Origin: an uncultured Rhodocyclaceae bacterium
Lineage (GTDB): Bacteria; Pseudomonadota; Gammaproteobacteria; Burkholderiales; Rhodocyclaceae
DNA: 29,056 nucleotides
Assembly: GCA_900549295.1 (NCBI GenBank)
Contig: URNG01000030.1
Coordinates: 1-29,056, forward strand
Reading direction: 5' to 3'
Shown here: positions 1 to 7,910 of the stretch, one piece after another
Layout of the letters: each line of letters starts with the position of its first letter
How positions within the stretch are numbered: position 1 is the stretch's first letter
The notes under the pieces: model-generated
The model's database searches: none
Told to the model about the DNA's origin: nothing
The model's input: the letters and a program-made list of their open reading frames with translations, nothing else
Program-made: the position numbers and the translations under genes

Positions 1-1277
1 CTGCCGAACGGGGGGGGGGGTGGCGGGGGGCGCCCGCCGCGATTGGTGACGATGGCGGAAGCGCGCTTCATCACCGGCTCCCAGTTGGGGTCGGTCATGT
101 CGGCCACCAGCACGTCGCCCGGCTGCACCTTGTCCATTTCCTTGGGATCATGCACCACGCGCACCGGGCCGATGCCGATCTTCTGGCCGATGGCGCGACC
201 GGAGGCGAGCACCTTGGAGAAGGATTTCAGCTTGAATTTTTCCTGGCGGCTGCCGTGCGCCTGCGACTGCACGGTTTCTGGGCGGGCTTGCAGGATGTAG
301 AGCTTGCCGTCGACGCCGTCCTTGCCCCATTCGATGTCCATCGGGCGCTGATAGTGCTTCTCGATGATCTGGGCGTAGCGGGCCAGTTCCATCACTTCGT
401 CGTCGTCGATGGAGAATTTCTGGCGCAGGTCTTCCGCCACGTCTTCGGTGATCGTGGATTTGCCAGCCACTTTTTCAGCGGCGAAGGTCATCTGGATCAT
501 CTTGGAGCCGAGGTTGCGGCGGATCACCGCCTTCTTGCCCCGTTCCAGCATGGGCTTGTGCACGTAGAACTCGTCCGGATTCACCGCGCCCTGCACCACA
601 GTTTCGCCCAGGCCGTAGCTGGAAGTGACGAACACCGCATCACGGAAGCCGGATTCGGTATCGAGCGTGAACATCACGCCCGCCGCGCCTTTGTCCGAGC
701 GCACCATGCGCTGAATGCCCGCCGACAGCGCCACGTCGGCATGGACGAAGCCCTTGTGCACGCGGTAGGAAATGGCGCGGTCGTTGTAGAGCGAGGCAAA
801 CACTTCCCTGATCGCGTGCATGATGTTTTCCAGGCCGACGATGTTGAGGAAGGTTTCCTGCTGCCCGGCGAATGAGGCATCCGGCAGATCCTCGGCGGTC
901 GCCGAGGAGCGTACGGCGAACGACATGTCGGCGTTCGACTCGGCCACCAGACGCTGGTATTGCTCGGTGATGGCGATGGTCAGTTCCATCGGGAAAGGCG
1001 TGTCGAGAATCCACTGACGGATTTCAGCGCCGGTCTTGACCAGCGCGTTCACGTCATCGACGTCGAGCGCATCGAGCGTGTCGTTGATCTTTTTATCCAG
1101 CCCGGATTGCGCCAGAAACAGGCGGTAAGCGTGCGCCGTGGTGGCGAAACCGCCCGGCACCCGCACGCCGGTATCGGCCAGTTGCGAGATCATCTCGCCA
1201 AGCGAGGCATTCTTGCCGCCAACCTGGTCGACGTCGGTCATGCGCAGTTTTTCAAAGGGGATGACGAGGGTTTCCAT
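1..1277 (-). CDS. ppsA: phosphoenolpyruvate synthase, N-terminal part (cut by window edge)
   Basis: Converts pyruvate, ATP and water to PEP, AMP and phosphate, the entry step of gluconeogenesis from lactate or pyruvate. The reading frame starts METLVIPFEKL at 1277 behind an AAAGGA-type ribosome site and stays open to the window edge. It shows the N-terminal ATP-grasp region (GGKNASLGEM near residue 21, FAVRSSATAED near 120, AGVMFTLDT near 200, YILQARPETVQS near 320) and the start of the phosphohistidine domain, VMKRASAIVTNRGGR, ending at residue 416. The family continues with TCHAA, where His is the phosphorylated catalytic residue. Here the next bases are nearly all C on the coding strand, so the protein reads as a proline run. 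That tail (about 1-29) is most likely bad sequence rather than a real truncation. The gene lies 73 bp downstream of the GntR regulator on the same strand and may be co-transcribed with it. Confidence 0.93.
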   Translation of the reverse strand, partial: METLVIPFEKLRMTDVDQVGGKNASLGEMISQLADTGVRVPGGFATTAHAYRLFLAQSGLDKKINDTLDALDVDDVNALVKTGAEIRQWILDTPFPMELTIAITEQYQRLVAESNADMSFAVRSSATAEDLPDASFAGQQETFLNIVGLENIMHAIREVFASLYNDRAISYRVHKGFVHADVALSAGIQRMVRSDKGAAGVMFTLDTESGFRDAVFVTSSYGLGETVVQGAVNPDEFYVHKPMLERGKKAVIRRNLGSKMIQMTFAAEKVAGKSTITEDVAEDLRQKFSIDDDEVMELARYAQIIEKHYQRPMDIEWGKDGVDGKLYILQARPETVQSQAHGSRQEKFKLKSFSKVLASGRAIGQKIGIGPVRVVHDPKEMDKVQPGDVLVADMTDPNWEPVMKRASAIVTNRGGRPPPPPPPFG

Positions 1278-1350
1278 GGGTTTCCTTTCGGGATTTCAAA
1301 CGTGGGGGATTACTGGATTGCCGCAGAGGCGGTGAATTTCAGAAAACATC

Positions 1351-2106
1351 TCACGACTCCGCCGCCAATCGACGCTCGGCGGTTTCGCGGCGGGCGACGG
1401 AGCGCAGGGTCTGGGCCAGGGTTTCGCGCACGAAATCAATGTGGGTCTCGGCGCCGGCGCGCGCCGCCTGCGGCTTGCGTTCGCGGATGGCGGCGTGGAT
1501 GGCCGCGTGCTGGCTGGCAAGAAGCTGCCCGGCGGCGGCGACGTTCTTCAATTCGCCCAGGTTGAGTTCGATACTGTCCTGCATCAGGCGCAGCAGCGCG
1601 GAGGAAAGGTGGGCGATGAGCGCATTGTGGGCGGCTTCGCCGATGGCTTGATGAAAGGCGATGTCCGCCGCCGCGCGCGCGGCGATGTCGCTGCCGGCCA
1701 CCGCTGCCTGCAATTGTTCGAAAGCCTGTCCGAGACGTTGCAGATCGGCCTCGGTGGCACGCTCGGCGGCCCACTCGGCGGCCTGCCCTTCCAGCATGCG
1801 GCGAAATTCCAGCATGTCCTCGCGCAGATTCGGATAGGAACCGACCATCGCCTGCCACGGATCGAAGAAGCTCGCTTCCAGCGCCGCCGTGACGTAAGTG
1901 CCGCCGCCCTGCTGGCTGCGCAGCAGGCCTTTCGAGGCGAGGTTCTGGATCGCCTCGCGCAGGCTCGGGCGCGACACGCCGAGTTCCGCCGCCAGCTCGC
2001 GCTCCGCCGGCAGCCGGTCGCCCGGTTTCAGCGAACCTTCGAGGATGCGTTGTTCCAGAGTCGTTGCCACCGCATCGGAAATGCGCGGCACTTTCAGCTT
2101 GCCCAT
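1351..2106 (-). CDS. GntR-family (FadR/LldR subfamily) transcriptional regulator
   Basis: A DNA-binding repressor of the FadR branch of GntR proteins, 251 aa. The N-terminal winged helix (PRISDAVATTLEQRIL, then GDRLPAERELAAELGVSRPSLREAI) is followed by an FCD ligand domain with the expected acidic and His positions (DIAFHQAIGEAAHN, SQHAAIHAAIRER). An upstream GTG at 2139 is possible, but it lies inside the operator repeat, so I chose the ATG beginning MGKLKVPR. It is divergent from lutACB and sits upstream of ppsA on the same strand. This is the usual position of a lactate-responsive LldR/LutR-type regulator. The ligand is inferred from context only. Two TGGTCTTACCA operators in its own leader suggest autorepression. 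No Shine-Dalgarno sequence is visible between the operators and the ATG. Confidence 0.9.
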   Translation of the reverse strand: MGKLKVPRISDAVATTLEQRILEGSLKPGDRLPAERELAAELGVSRPSLREAIQNLASKGLLRSQQGGGTYVTAALEASFFDPWQAMVGSYPNLREDMLEFRRMLEGQAAEWAAERATEADLQRLGQAFEQLQAAVAGSDIAARAAADIAFHQAIGEAAHNALIAHLSSALLRLMQDSIELNLGELKNVAAAGQLLASQHAAIHAAIRERKPQAARAGAETHIDFVRETLAQTLRSVARRETAERRLAAES

Positions 2107-2109
2107 AAA

Positions 2110-2138
2110 TGGTAAGACCAAATTATTTGGTAAGACCA
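2110..2138 (-). promoter_or_regulatory. two direct operator repeats in the regulator's leader
   Basis: On the minus strand TGGTCTTACCA occurs at 2138-2128 and again at 2120-2110, separated by AATAATT. The core TGGTnnnACCA fits the FadR/PdhR/LldR type of GntR operator. The pair begins a few bases after the predicted -10 box and ends 3 bp before the ATG, so bound repressor would block both initiation and elongation. Confidence 0.75.
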
Positions 2139-2142
2139 CGAG

Positions 2143-2171
2143 ATTCTAGAGAAGCTCTCAGGTCAGGGCAA
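2143..2171 (-). promoter_or_regulatory. predicted sigma-70 promoter of the GntR regulator
   Basis: On the minus strand TTGCCC (2171-2166) and TAGAAT (2148-2143) are separated by exactly 17 bp, a good sigma-70 arrangement. The predicted transcript starts near 2136, inside the first operator copy. Confidence 0.6.
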
Positions 2172-2308
2172 GATGATTTTTGAAAAATCGCCGCAGGCTG
2201 ACGTATGGAAAAAACCAAAAACAAGAATTTTTACTTTTGATTCAATGAAATAAAAGAAACAACACCACCTAACCCAGCTCCATGTGACAGATTTTCCGCA
2301 GTGCACGA

Positions 2309-2337
2309 TTGACCCCAAACGCACTTTACCTTAGATT
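2309..2337 (+). promoter_or_regulatory. predicted sigma-70 promoter of lutACB
   Basis: TTGACC at 2309-2314 and TAGATT at 2332-2337 with 17 bp spacing. Transcription would start near 2344, leaving a leader of about 68 nt that contains the 2355 operator. The rest of the 2149-2411 intergenic stretch is AT-rich with no gene visible. Confidence 0.55.
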
Positions 2338-2354
2338 TCCACCCTAAGCATTCT

Positions 2355-2365
2355 TGGTCTTACCA
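2355..2365 (+). promoter_or_regulatory. operator upstream of lutA
   Basis: TGGTCTTACCA, identical base for base to the two copies in front of the divergent GntR regulator and in the same orientation relative to its gene. It lies just downstream of the predicted lutA start point, a roadblock position. Confidence 0.75.
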
Positions 2366-2411
2366 TTTAACCAAGTCAGGCACACACCGCTAACCCCACC
2401 CGAGACAACCC

Positions 2412-3200
2412 ATGTCCACTCCCCCGAGCGACGTTTATTTTTTCGCCACCTGCTTGGTCGACCAGTTCTTTCCCGAGGCCGGACTGGATGCCATCACCCT
2501 GCTGGAACGAACAGGCATCACGGTGCACTTTCCGGAAAACCAGACCTGCTGCGGGCAGCCCGCCTACACCAGCGGCTTTCCCGAGCAGGCGCGGCAGGTC
2601 GCGGCGCAACAGCTCGATCTGTTCCCGGAGGATTGGCCGGTGATCGTCCCTTCCGGCTCCTGCGCCGGAATGATGAAGCACCACTATCCCAAGCTCTTCG
2701 CCGACGACCCGGCGCGCCGGGAAAAAGCGGAGCGGCTCGCGCCGCGTATCTACGAATTCACGCAATTCCTGACCGACGTTCTCGACTATCAGCCTGACAT
2801 GAACCAAGAAGGCCAGGAAGATCTCGTGGTGCTGCACACCTCCTGCTCGGCCCGCCGCGAGATGAACGTTCACCTGAGCGGGAGCAAGCTGCTCGAAAAA
2901 CTGCCCGGCGTGCGCATCGCGCAACAGGACCACGAGGCGGAATGCTGCGGTTTCGGCGGCACGTTTTCGCTCAAGCAGCCGGAAATCTCGGCGGCGATAG
3001 TGGAGGACAAGGTCGATGCGCTCCTCGCCAGCGGCGCCAGGCGCGTCGTCAGCGCCGATTGCGGCTGCCTTGCGAACATCCTAGGCCACGCCGCCTGGCG
3101 CGACCGGCAGGCCGGGCGCAACAGCCCCAGCCTGCCCGGCGAGCACATCGCCAGCTTTCTGCTGCGCCAGAGTGGTGGAAAAAGCGGAGCAAAATCATGA
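2412..3200 (+). CDS. lutA: L-lactate oxidation iron-sulfur protein LutA (LldE)
   Basis: Subunit of the LutABC/LldEFG L-lactate dehydrogenase complex, which oxidises lactate to pyruvate and passes electrons through iron-sulfur clusters. It is 262 aa, close to the usual ~240-260. It has the two cysteine-rich CCG repeats of the family: ENQTCCGQPAY near residue 45 with SGSCAGMM near 82, and LHTSCSARREM near 143 with AECCGFGGTFS near 177, plus SADCGCLANI near 214. It is the first gene of the operon behind the predicted promoter and operator. Its TGA overlaps the lutC ATG in an ATGA, indicating translational coupling. Confidence 0.92.
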   Translation: MSTPPSDVYFFATCLVDQFFPEAGLDAITLLERTGITVHFPENQTCCGQPAYTSGFPEQARQVAAQQLDLFPEDWPVIVPSGSCAGMMKHHYPKLFADDPARREKAERLAPRIYEFTQFLTDVLDYQPDMNQEGQEDLVVLHTSCSARREMNVHLSGSKLLEKLPGVRIAQQDHEAECCGFGGTFSLKQPEISAAIVEDKVDALLASGARRVVSADCGCLANILGHAAWRDRQAGRNSPSLPGEHIASFLLRQSGGKSGAKS

Positions 3201-3889
3201 ACGCCCGCGAACGCATCCTGGAAAAGCTGCGCCGCGCCGCGCCCGCGCAGAAAAAACCCGCGCCGGACGTCGCCGGCTGGTATGCGCGCCGGGCCGCGCC
3301 CGCAAACGACGCCGCAAGGATCGAACGCTTCTGCACCAACATCGAACTCGCCCACGCCGAAACGCACCGCGCCAGCGCCGCTGATTGGCCACAACGGGTG
3401 CATGAACTGCTGCGCGAGCGCGGCATCGGCAGGCTGCTGGTCGCCGCCGGCACGCCGCACGGCGAAACGGCGCTGGACGAGTTGCCGCCGCGCGGCATCG
3501 AATGCAGCGTCTATGACCAGCCCATCGAAGTCTGGAAAACGGAACTCTTCGCGGCCACCCCGGCCAGCTTGACCGCCGCCCGCGCCGCCATTGCCGAAAC
3601 CGGCACCCTGATCCTCTGGCCGGATGCCCGCGAACCCCGCCTGATGTCCCTGGTGCCGCCCGTGCACATCGTTTTGCTCGACGCCACGAAAATCCACGAC
3701 AGTTTGTTCGCAGCCATGACCTCGGAACGCTGGACGGACGGCCTGCCGACCAACGCGCTGCTCATCTCCGGCCCCTCGAAAACCGCCGACATCCAGCAAA
3801 CGCTGGCCTACGGCGCGCACGGCCCGAAGGAATTGATCGTTCTGTTGTTGGAAAACACGCTGGAAAACGTACCGGAGGATGCGGCATGA
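3197..3889 (+). CDS. lutC: lactate utilization protein LutC (LUD domain)
   Basis: LUD-domain (DUF162) subunit of the lactate oxidation complex, 230 aa. An in-frame open stretch runs upstream to 2942 but covers lutA. I chose the ATG at 3197 because it forms the ATGA overlap with lutA and gives MNARERILEKLR, the standard N-terminus. Family hallmarks are the segment AETGTLILWPDAREPRLMSLVPP near residue 130, and SGPSKTADIQ and YGAHGPKEL near the C-terminus. Its stop again overlaps the next start (lutB at 3886) by ATGA. The gene sits between lutA and lutB, so the order is A-C-B rather than the A-B-C of Bacillus. Confidence 0.9.
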   Translation: MNARERILEKLRRAAPAQKKPAPDVAGWYARRAAPANDAARIERFCTNIELAHAETHRASAADWPQRVHELLRERGIGRLLVAAGTPHGETALDELPPRGIECSVYDQPIEVWKTELFAATPASLTAARAAIAETGTLILWPDAREPRLMSLVPPVHIVLLDATKIHDSLFAAMTSERWTDGLPTNALLISGPSKTADIQQTLAYGAHGPKELIVLLLENTLENVPEDAA

Positions 3890-5337
3890 ACCAACAGCCC
3901 CTCCACTTCAAACCCGCCGCCGATTTTCGCCAGCGCGCCCAGGCGGTGGTCGATGATCCCTTCCTGCGCCAGAGTTTTCGCGGCGCGATGGATTTCCTCA
4001 TGGCCAAGCGCGCCGCGCAGTTTCCCGATGGCGAGGAACGCGAATCCCTGCGCGCGCTCGGCGAAGCCATCCGCCAATACAATCTGGCGAAACTGCCCGA
4101 TCTGCTGGCGCAACTGGAAGAAAAGCTCACGCAAAACGGCATCCGCGTGCATTGGGCGCAGACGCCGGAGGAAGCCAACGCCGTCATCCTCGGCATCATC
4201 CAGAACCACGGCGCGACCCGGATGGTCAAGGGCAAGTCGATGGTGAGCGAGGAAATCGAACTCAACCACGCCGCCGAAGCCGCCGGCATCGAGGCGCTGG
4301 AATCCGACATGGGCGAGTACATCGTGCAACTGGCGGGCGAAAAACCCTCGCACATCATCATGCCGGCCATCCACAAGACCAAGGAGGACATCGCCCGCCT
4401 GTTCGCCGAAAAACTGCCGGGCGTGGCCTATACCGACAACGTCGATGCGCTGATCCAGATCGGCCGCGAGGTGCTGCGGCGAAAATTCATGGAAGCCGAA
4501 ATCGGGCTGTCCGGCGTCAATTTCGCCGTTGCCGAAAGCGGCACCCTGTGTCTGGTCGAAAACGAGGGCAACGGCCGCATGTGCACCACCGCGCCCGCCA
4601 TTCACATCGCCGTCACCGGCATCGAAAAGGTGGTGGAAAAGCTGGAACACCTGCCGCCGCTGCTGTCTTTGCTCACCCGCTCGGCCACCGGGCAGAACAT
4701 CTCCACCTACTTCAACATGATTTCCTCGCCGCGCAAACCCGGCGAAAAGGACGGCCCGGAGGAAGTGCATCTGGTGCTGCTCGACAACGGGCGCAGCCAG
4801 GCCTATGCCGACGAGCAGCTACGCCAGACCCTGCAATGCATCCGCTGCGGCGCCTGCATGAACCACTGCCCGGTCTATGCCCGCATCGGCGGCCACGCCT
4901 ACGGCACCACCTACCCCGGCCCCATCGGCCAGATCGTTTCGCCGCACCTGCTCGGGCTGGACGCGGCCGGCGGCCTGACCACCGCATCGTCCCTGTGCGG
5001 GGCCTGCGGCGAAGTCTGCCCGGTGAAGATTCCGATTCCCGAACTGCTGATCCGGCTGCGCAGCGAACACTTCGCGCCGCCGCCGCCCGATTCGGCGCAT
5101 CCGGCAATGCGCGAGCAGGGCGCCGGCCACAGCGCCTGGCAATCGGCCATCTGGCGCGCCTGGGCCGCCGCCTACCGCTCCCCCGCCCTCTACCGCGCCA
5201 GTTCCTGGCTGATGAGCCGCCTCAACTGGCTGACCCCGCGCCGGCAAGCCGGCTGGACGGCCGTGCGCACCCCGCTGCAGCCGGCGGGGCAGCGGCTGCG
5301 CGACCGGCTCCGGGAACGCCGGTCGGCGGATCAATAA
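3886..5337 (+). CDS. lutB: lactate utilization iron-sulfur protein LutB (LldF)
   Basis: 483 aa, full length. The N-terminal half is a LUD domain (TRMVKGKSMVSEEIELN near residue 110, AESGTLCLVENEGNGRM near 217). The C-terminal part binds two [4Fe-4S] clusters, shown by CIRCGACMNHCP near residue 318 and SLCGACGEVCP near 370. In LutABC/LldEFG it is the central electron-transfer subunit for L-lactate oxidation to pyruvate. It is the last gene of the three-gene operon. Its end overlaps the convergent slyX by 7 bp and no hairpin terminator is visible between them. Confidence 0.93.
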   Translation: MNQQPLHFKPAADFRQRAQAVVDDPFLRQSFRGAMDFLMAKRAAQFPDGEERESLRALGEAIRQYNLAKLPDLLAQLEEKLTQNGIRVHWAQTPEEANAVILGIIQNHGATRMVKGKSMVSEEIELNHAAEAAGIEALESDMGEYIVQLAGEKPSHIIMPAIHKTKEDIARLFAEKLPGVAYTDNVDALIQIGREVLRRKFMEAEIGLSGVNFAVAESGTLCLVENEGNGRMCTTAPAIHIAVTGIEKVVEKLEHLPPLLSLLTRSATGQNISTYFNMISSPRKPGEKDGPEEVHLVLLDNGRSQAYADEQLRQTLQCIRCGACMNHCPVYARIGGHAYGTTYPGPIGQIVSPHLLGLDAAGGLTTASSLCGACGEVCPVKIPIPELLIRLRSEHFAPPPPDSAHPAMREQGAGHSAWQSAIWRAWAAAYRSPALYRASSWLMSRLNWLTPRRQAGWTAVRTPLQPAGQRLRDRLRERRSADQ

Positions 5338-5531
5338 TGCGGCGGAATCTCGTCGCGCAGGCTGCGCCACTCGCCCGTGGCGCTCTGCTCGGCGCGGCTG
5401 CGTAACTGCTGCAACTCGCCCGCCAGCCATTCGATCTGGCGTTGCTGCTGATACACCAGCTTATTCAGGGCGTCGATCTGCTCCTCGGCGAAGCTGATCT
5501 TGATTTCCAGGTCGGTCAGGCGTTTTTCCAT
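5331..5531 (-). CDS. slyX: SlyX family protein
   Basis: 66 aa, almost entirely a predicted coiled coil (MEKRLTDLEIKISFAEEQID, then LNKLVYQQQRQIEWL), ending in the PPHY C-terminus characteristic of SlyX. The biochemical role of the family is not established. It converges on lutB with a 7 bp overlap of the stop regions. A small membrane protein gene ends 6 bp upstream on the same strand, so the two may be co-transcribed. Confidence 0.88.
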   Translation of the reverse strand: MEKRLTDLEIKISFAEEQIDALNKLVYQQQRQIEWLAGELQQLRSRAEQSATGEWRSLRDEIPPHY

Positions 5532-5537
5532 GAGGTT

Positions 5538-5681
5538 TCACCGGGGCGGCGGGCGCCGCTTTTTGCGGCATTCGCGGCGCTCATGCAACAGTGGCAGCGT
5601 CGCGCCGACCAGGGTCAGCGCGCACAGTCCGAAAACGTACCAGCCCATGCCCGGCGTGCAGAAAAAATGAAGGGCCGCCAT
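5538..5681 (-). CDS. small single-span membrane protein, 47 aa, unknown
   Basis: An ATG at 5681 opens a 47-codon frame: MAALHFFCTPGMGWYVFG, a hydrophobic stretch to about residue 32, then a strongly basic tail (RRECRKKRRPPPR). This suggests one membrane helix (about 12-32) with a cytoplasmic C-terminus by the positive-inside rule. It ends 6 bp before slyX on the same strand. I do not recognise the family, and a coding assignment for so short a frame rests on composition and position only. No clear ribosome site is visible. Confidence 0.45.
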   Translation of the reverse strand: MAALHFFCTPGMGWYVFGLCALTLVGATLPLLHERRECRKKRRPPPR

Positions 5682-5714
5682 CTTACTGCGCCGCAAAAAT
5701 TTTTGCTGGCAACC

Positions 5715-5742
5715 TTGACAGGCGCGAAGATCCCTCTAAAAT
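5715..5742 (+). promoter_or_regulatory. promoter of tRNA-Val
   Basis: TTGACA at 5715-5720 and TAAAAT at 5737-5742 with a 16 bp spacer, directly followed by GCGCGC. A GC-rich discriminator of this kind is the known signature of stringently controlled stable-RNA promoters. Confidence 0.75.
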
Positions 5743-5757
5743 GCGCGCTTCTTCTGC

Positions 5758-5834
5758 AGGCGGTTAGCTCAGTTGGTTAGAGCGCCACGTTGACATCGTG
5801 GAGGTCGTTGGTTCGATTCCAATACCGCCTACCA
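5758..5834 (+). tRNA. tRNA-Val (anticodon GAC)
   Basis: A 77-nt cloverleaf. The acceptor AGGCGGT pairs with ACCGCCT, the anticodon stem CCACG/CGTGG encloses TTGACAT (anticodon GAC), and the T-arm is GTTGG-TTCGATT-CCAAT. The 3' CCA is encoded. It lies upstream of thrS, separated from it by a hairpin terminator. Confidence 0.95.
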
Positions 5835-5917
5835 AAATTCCGAGGAAGCCGTTTTGAACCCGTTCCGAACTTGCACCGCAGTTCAGAAACTCTGATTCGA
5901 GTCGGCTTCGTTCATCC

Positions 5918-5950
5918 AAAAAAAGTGCGGCTCGGCCCGCACTTTTTTTT
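5918..5950 (+). terminator. terminator after tRNA-Val, upstream of thrS
   Basis: Perfect stem AAGTGCGG / CCGCACTT with loop CTCGGC, flanked by an A-run and followed by eight T. It ends 18 bp before the thrS ATG, so it may end the tRNA transcript or act as a leader terminator for thrS. Confidence 0.75.
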
Positions 5951-5967
5951 CGTCCCGAGATTTTGCC

Positions 5968-7884
5968 ATGCCCAACATCACGCTCCCTGACGGCTCCATT
6001 CGCAGCTTTGAGCAGCCGGTCACGATTGCCGAAGTCGCCGCCAGCATCGGCGCCGGTCTGGCGCGCGCCGCGCTGGCGGGCAAGATCGACGGCAAGCTGG
6101 TCGATACCTCGCACCGCATCGAGCAGGACGCCGATCTGGCCATCGTCACCGACAAGGACGCCGACGGCCTGGAAATCATCCGCCACTCCACCGCGCACTT
6201 GCTGGCCTACGCGGTGAAGGAACTGTTCCCGGAAGCGCAAGTCACCATCGGCCCGGTGATCGACAACGGCTTCTACTACGATTTCGCCTACAAGCGCCCG
6301 TTCACCCCGGAAGACCTCGCCGCCATCGAAAAACGCATGGCCGAACTGGCGAAAAAGGACATTCCGGTCGCGCGCGAAGTCTGGGAACGCGACGAAGCCG
6401 TCAAGTTCTTCCTCGGCATGGGCGAAAAATACAAGGCCGAACTGATCGCCGCAATTCCCGCCGACCAGCAGGTGTCGCTCTACCGCGAAGGCGATTTCAT
6501 CGACCTCTGCCGCGGCCCGCACGTCCCGTCGACCGGCAAGCTCAAGGTGTTCAAGCTGATGAAGGTGGCCGGCGCCTACTGGCGCGGCGACCACCGCAAC
6601 GAGCAGTTGCAGCGCATCTACGGCACCGCCTGGGCCAAGAAGGAAGACCTCGACGCCTACCTGCACATGCTGGAAGAAGCCGAGAAGCGCGACCACCGCC
6701 GCCTGGGCAAGCAGTTCGACCTGTTCCACATGCAGGACGAAGCGCCCGGTCTGGTGTTCTGGCACCCGAAAGGCTGGGCGGTCTGGCAGGAGATCGAGAG
6801 CTACATGCGGCGCGTTTACCGCGACAACGGCTATCAGGAAATCCGCTGCCCGCAGATCCTCGACAAGACGCTGTGGGAAAAATCCGGCCACTGGGAGCAC
6901 TACAAGGACAACATGTTCACCACGGCGTCGGAAAACCGCGACTACGCGGTGAAGCCGATGAACTGCCCCGGCCACGTCCAGGTGTTCAATTCCGATCTGC
7001 GCTCCTACCGCGAGCTGCCGCTGCGCTACGGCGAATTCGGCTCCTGCCACCGCAACGAGCCGACCGGCGCGCTGCACGGCCTGATGCGCGTGCGCGGTTT
7101 CGTCCAGGACGACGGTCACATCTTCTGCACCGAGGATCAGATCGAAGCCGAAGTCACTGCCTTCAACGCGCTGGTCAAGAAGGTCTATGCCGATTTCGGC
7201 TTCACCGAGGTCGCCGTCAAGCTGGCCCTGCGCCCGGCAGGTCGGGTCGGGTCGGACGCAGTCTGGGACAAGGCGGAAGACGCGCTGCGCGCCGGCCTGC
7301 GCGCTTCCGGCCTGGCCTGGGAAGAACTGCCGGGCGAAGGCGCGTTCTACGGGCCGAAGATCGAATTCCACATCAAGGACGCCATTGGCCGCTCCTGGCA
7401 GTGCGGCACCATGCAGGTCGATTTTTCCATGCCCGGCCGGCTCGGCGCGGAATACGTCGCCGGTAACGACGAGCGCAAGGTGCCGGTGATGCTGCACCGC
7501 GCCATTCTCGGCTCGCTGGAACGCTTCATCGGTATCCTGATCGAAAACTTCGCCGGCGCGCTGCCGCTGTGGCTGGCCCCGGTGCAGGCCGTGGTGCTCA
7601 ACATTTCGGAAAAGCAGGCCGACTACGCCGCCGCTGTGGCGCAAAAGCTGCACCAGGCGGGCTTCCGCGCCGAGGCGGATTTGCGCAACGAGAAAATTAC
7701 CTATAAAATCCGCGCACATAGCTTGAACCGGCTGCCTTATCAGCTCGTTGTGGGCGACAAGGAAAAGGCGGACGGACTGGTAGCCGTGCGTACACGTGGA
7801 GGTCAGGATCTCGGCCAGATGACGGTCGAGGCGCTGATCGAACGACTTCAAGGTGAAGTCGCTTCACGGAGTGGCACGGCTTAA
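5968..7884 (+). CDS. thrS: threonyl-tRNA synthetase
   Basis: Charges tRNA-Thr in the cytoplasm. It is 638 aa, the normal bacterial length. Order of domains: TGS (1-62), editing domain with HSTAH (H73, H77) and LCRGPH (C181, H185), class II catalytic core with the zinc ligands C333 (PMNCPGH) and H384 (DDGHIFC) and a third His in VMLHRAILG near 510, motif 2 around SCHRNEPTG, and a C-terminal anticodon-binding domain (about 535-638). It is the first gene of the conserved cluster thrS-infC-rpmI-rplT-pheS-pheT. The infC start lies 26 bp downstream, so the genes are probably co-transcribed. Only a weak ribosome site is visible before the ATG. Confidence 0.98.
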   Translation: MPNITLPDGSIRSFEQPVTIAEVAASIGAGLARAALAGKIDGKLVDTSHRIEQDADLAIVTDKDADGLEIIRHSTAHLLAYAVKELFPEAQVTIGPVIDNGFYYDFAYKRPFTPEDLAAIEKRMAELAKKDIPVAREVWERDEAVKFFLGMGEKYKAELIAAIPADQQVSLYREGDFIDLCRGPHVPSTGKLKVFKLMKVAGAYWRGDHRNEQLQRIYGTAWAKKEDLDAYLHMLEEAEKRDHRRLGKQFDLFHMQDEAPGLVFWHPKGWAVWQEIESYMRRVYRDNGYQEIRCPQILDKTLWEKSGHWEHYKDNMFTTASENRDYAVKPMNCPGHVQVFNSDLRSYRELPLRYGEFGSCHRNEPTGALHGLMRVRGFVQDDGHIFCTEDQIEAEVTAFNALVKKVYADFGFTEVAVKLALRPAGRVGSDAVWDKAEDALRAGLRASGLAWEELPGEGAFYGPKIEFHIKDAIGRSWQCGTMQVDFSMPGRLGAEYVAGNDERKVPVMLHRAILGSLERFIGILIENFAGALPLWLAPVQAVVLNISEKQADYAAAVAQKLHQAGFRAEADLRNEKITYKIRAHSLNRLPYQLVVGDKEKADGLVAVRTRGGQDLGQMTVEALIERLQGEVASRSGTA

Positions 7885-7910
7885 CTTATTGATATTTCGG
7901 GGGTTTTACC

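Noticed and set aside
5764..7851. Long minus-strand open frame opposite thrS
   Set aside because: It lies antisense to an unmistakable threonyl-tRNA synthetase and runs into the tRNA-Val gene; its composition is that of a complement shadow.
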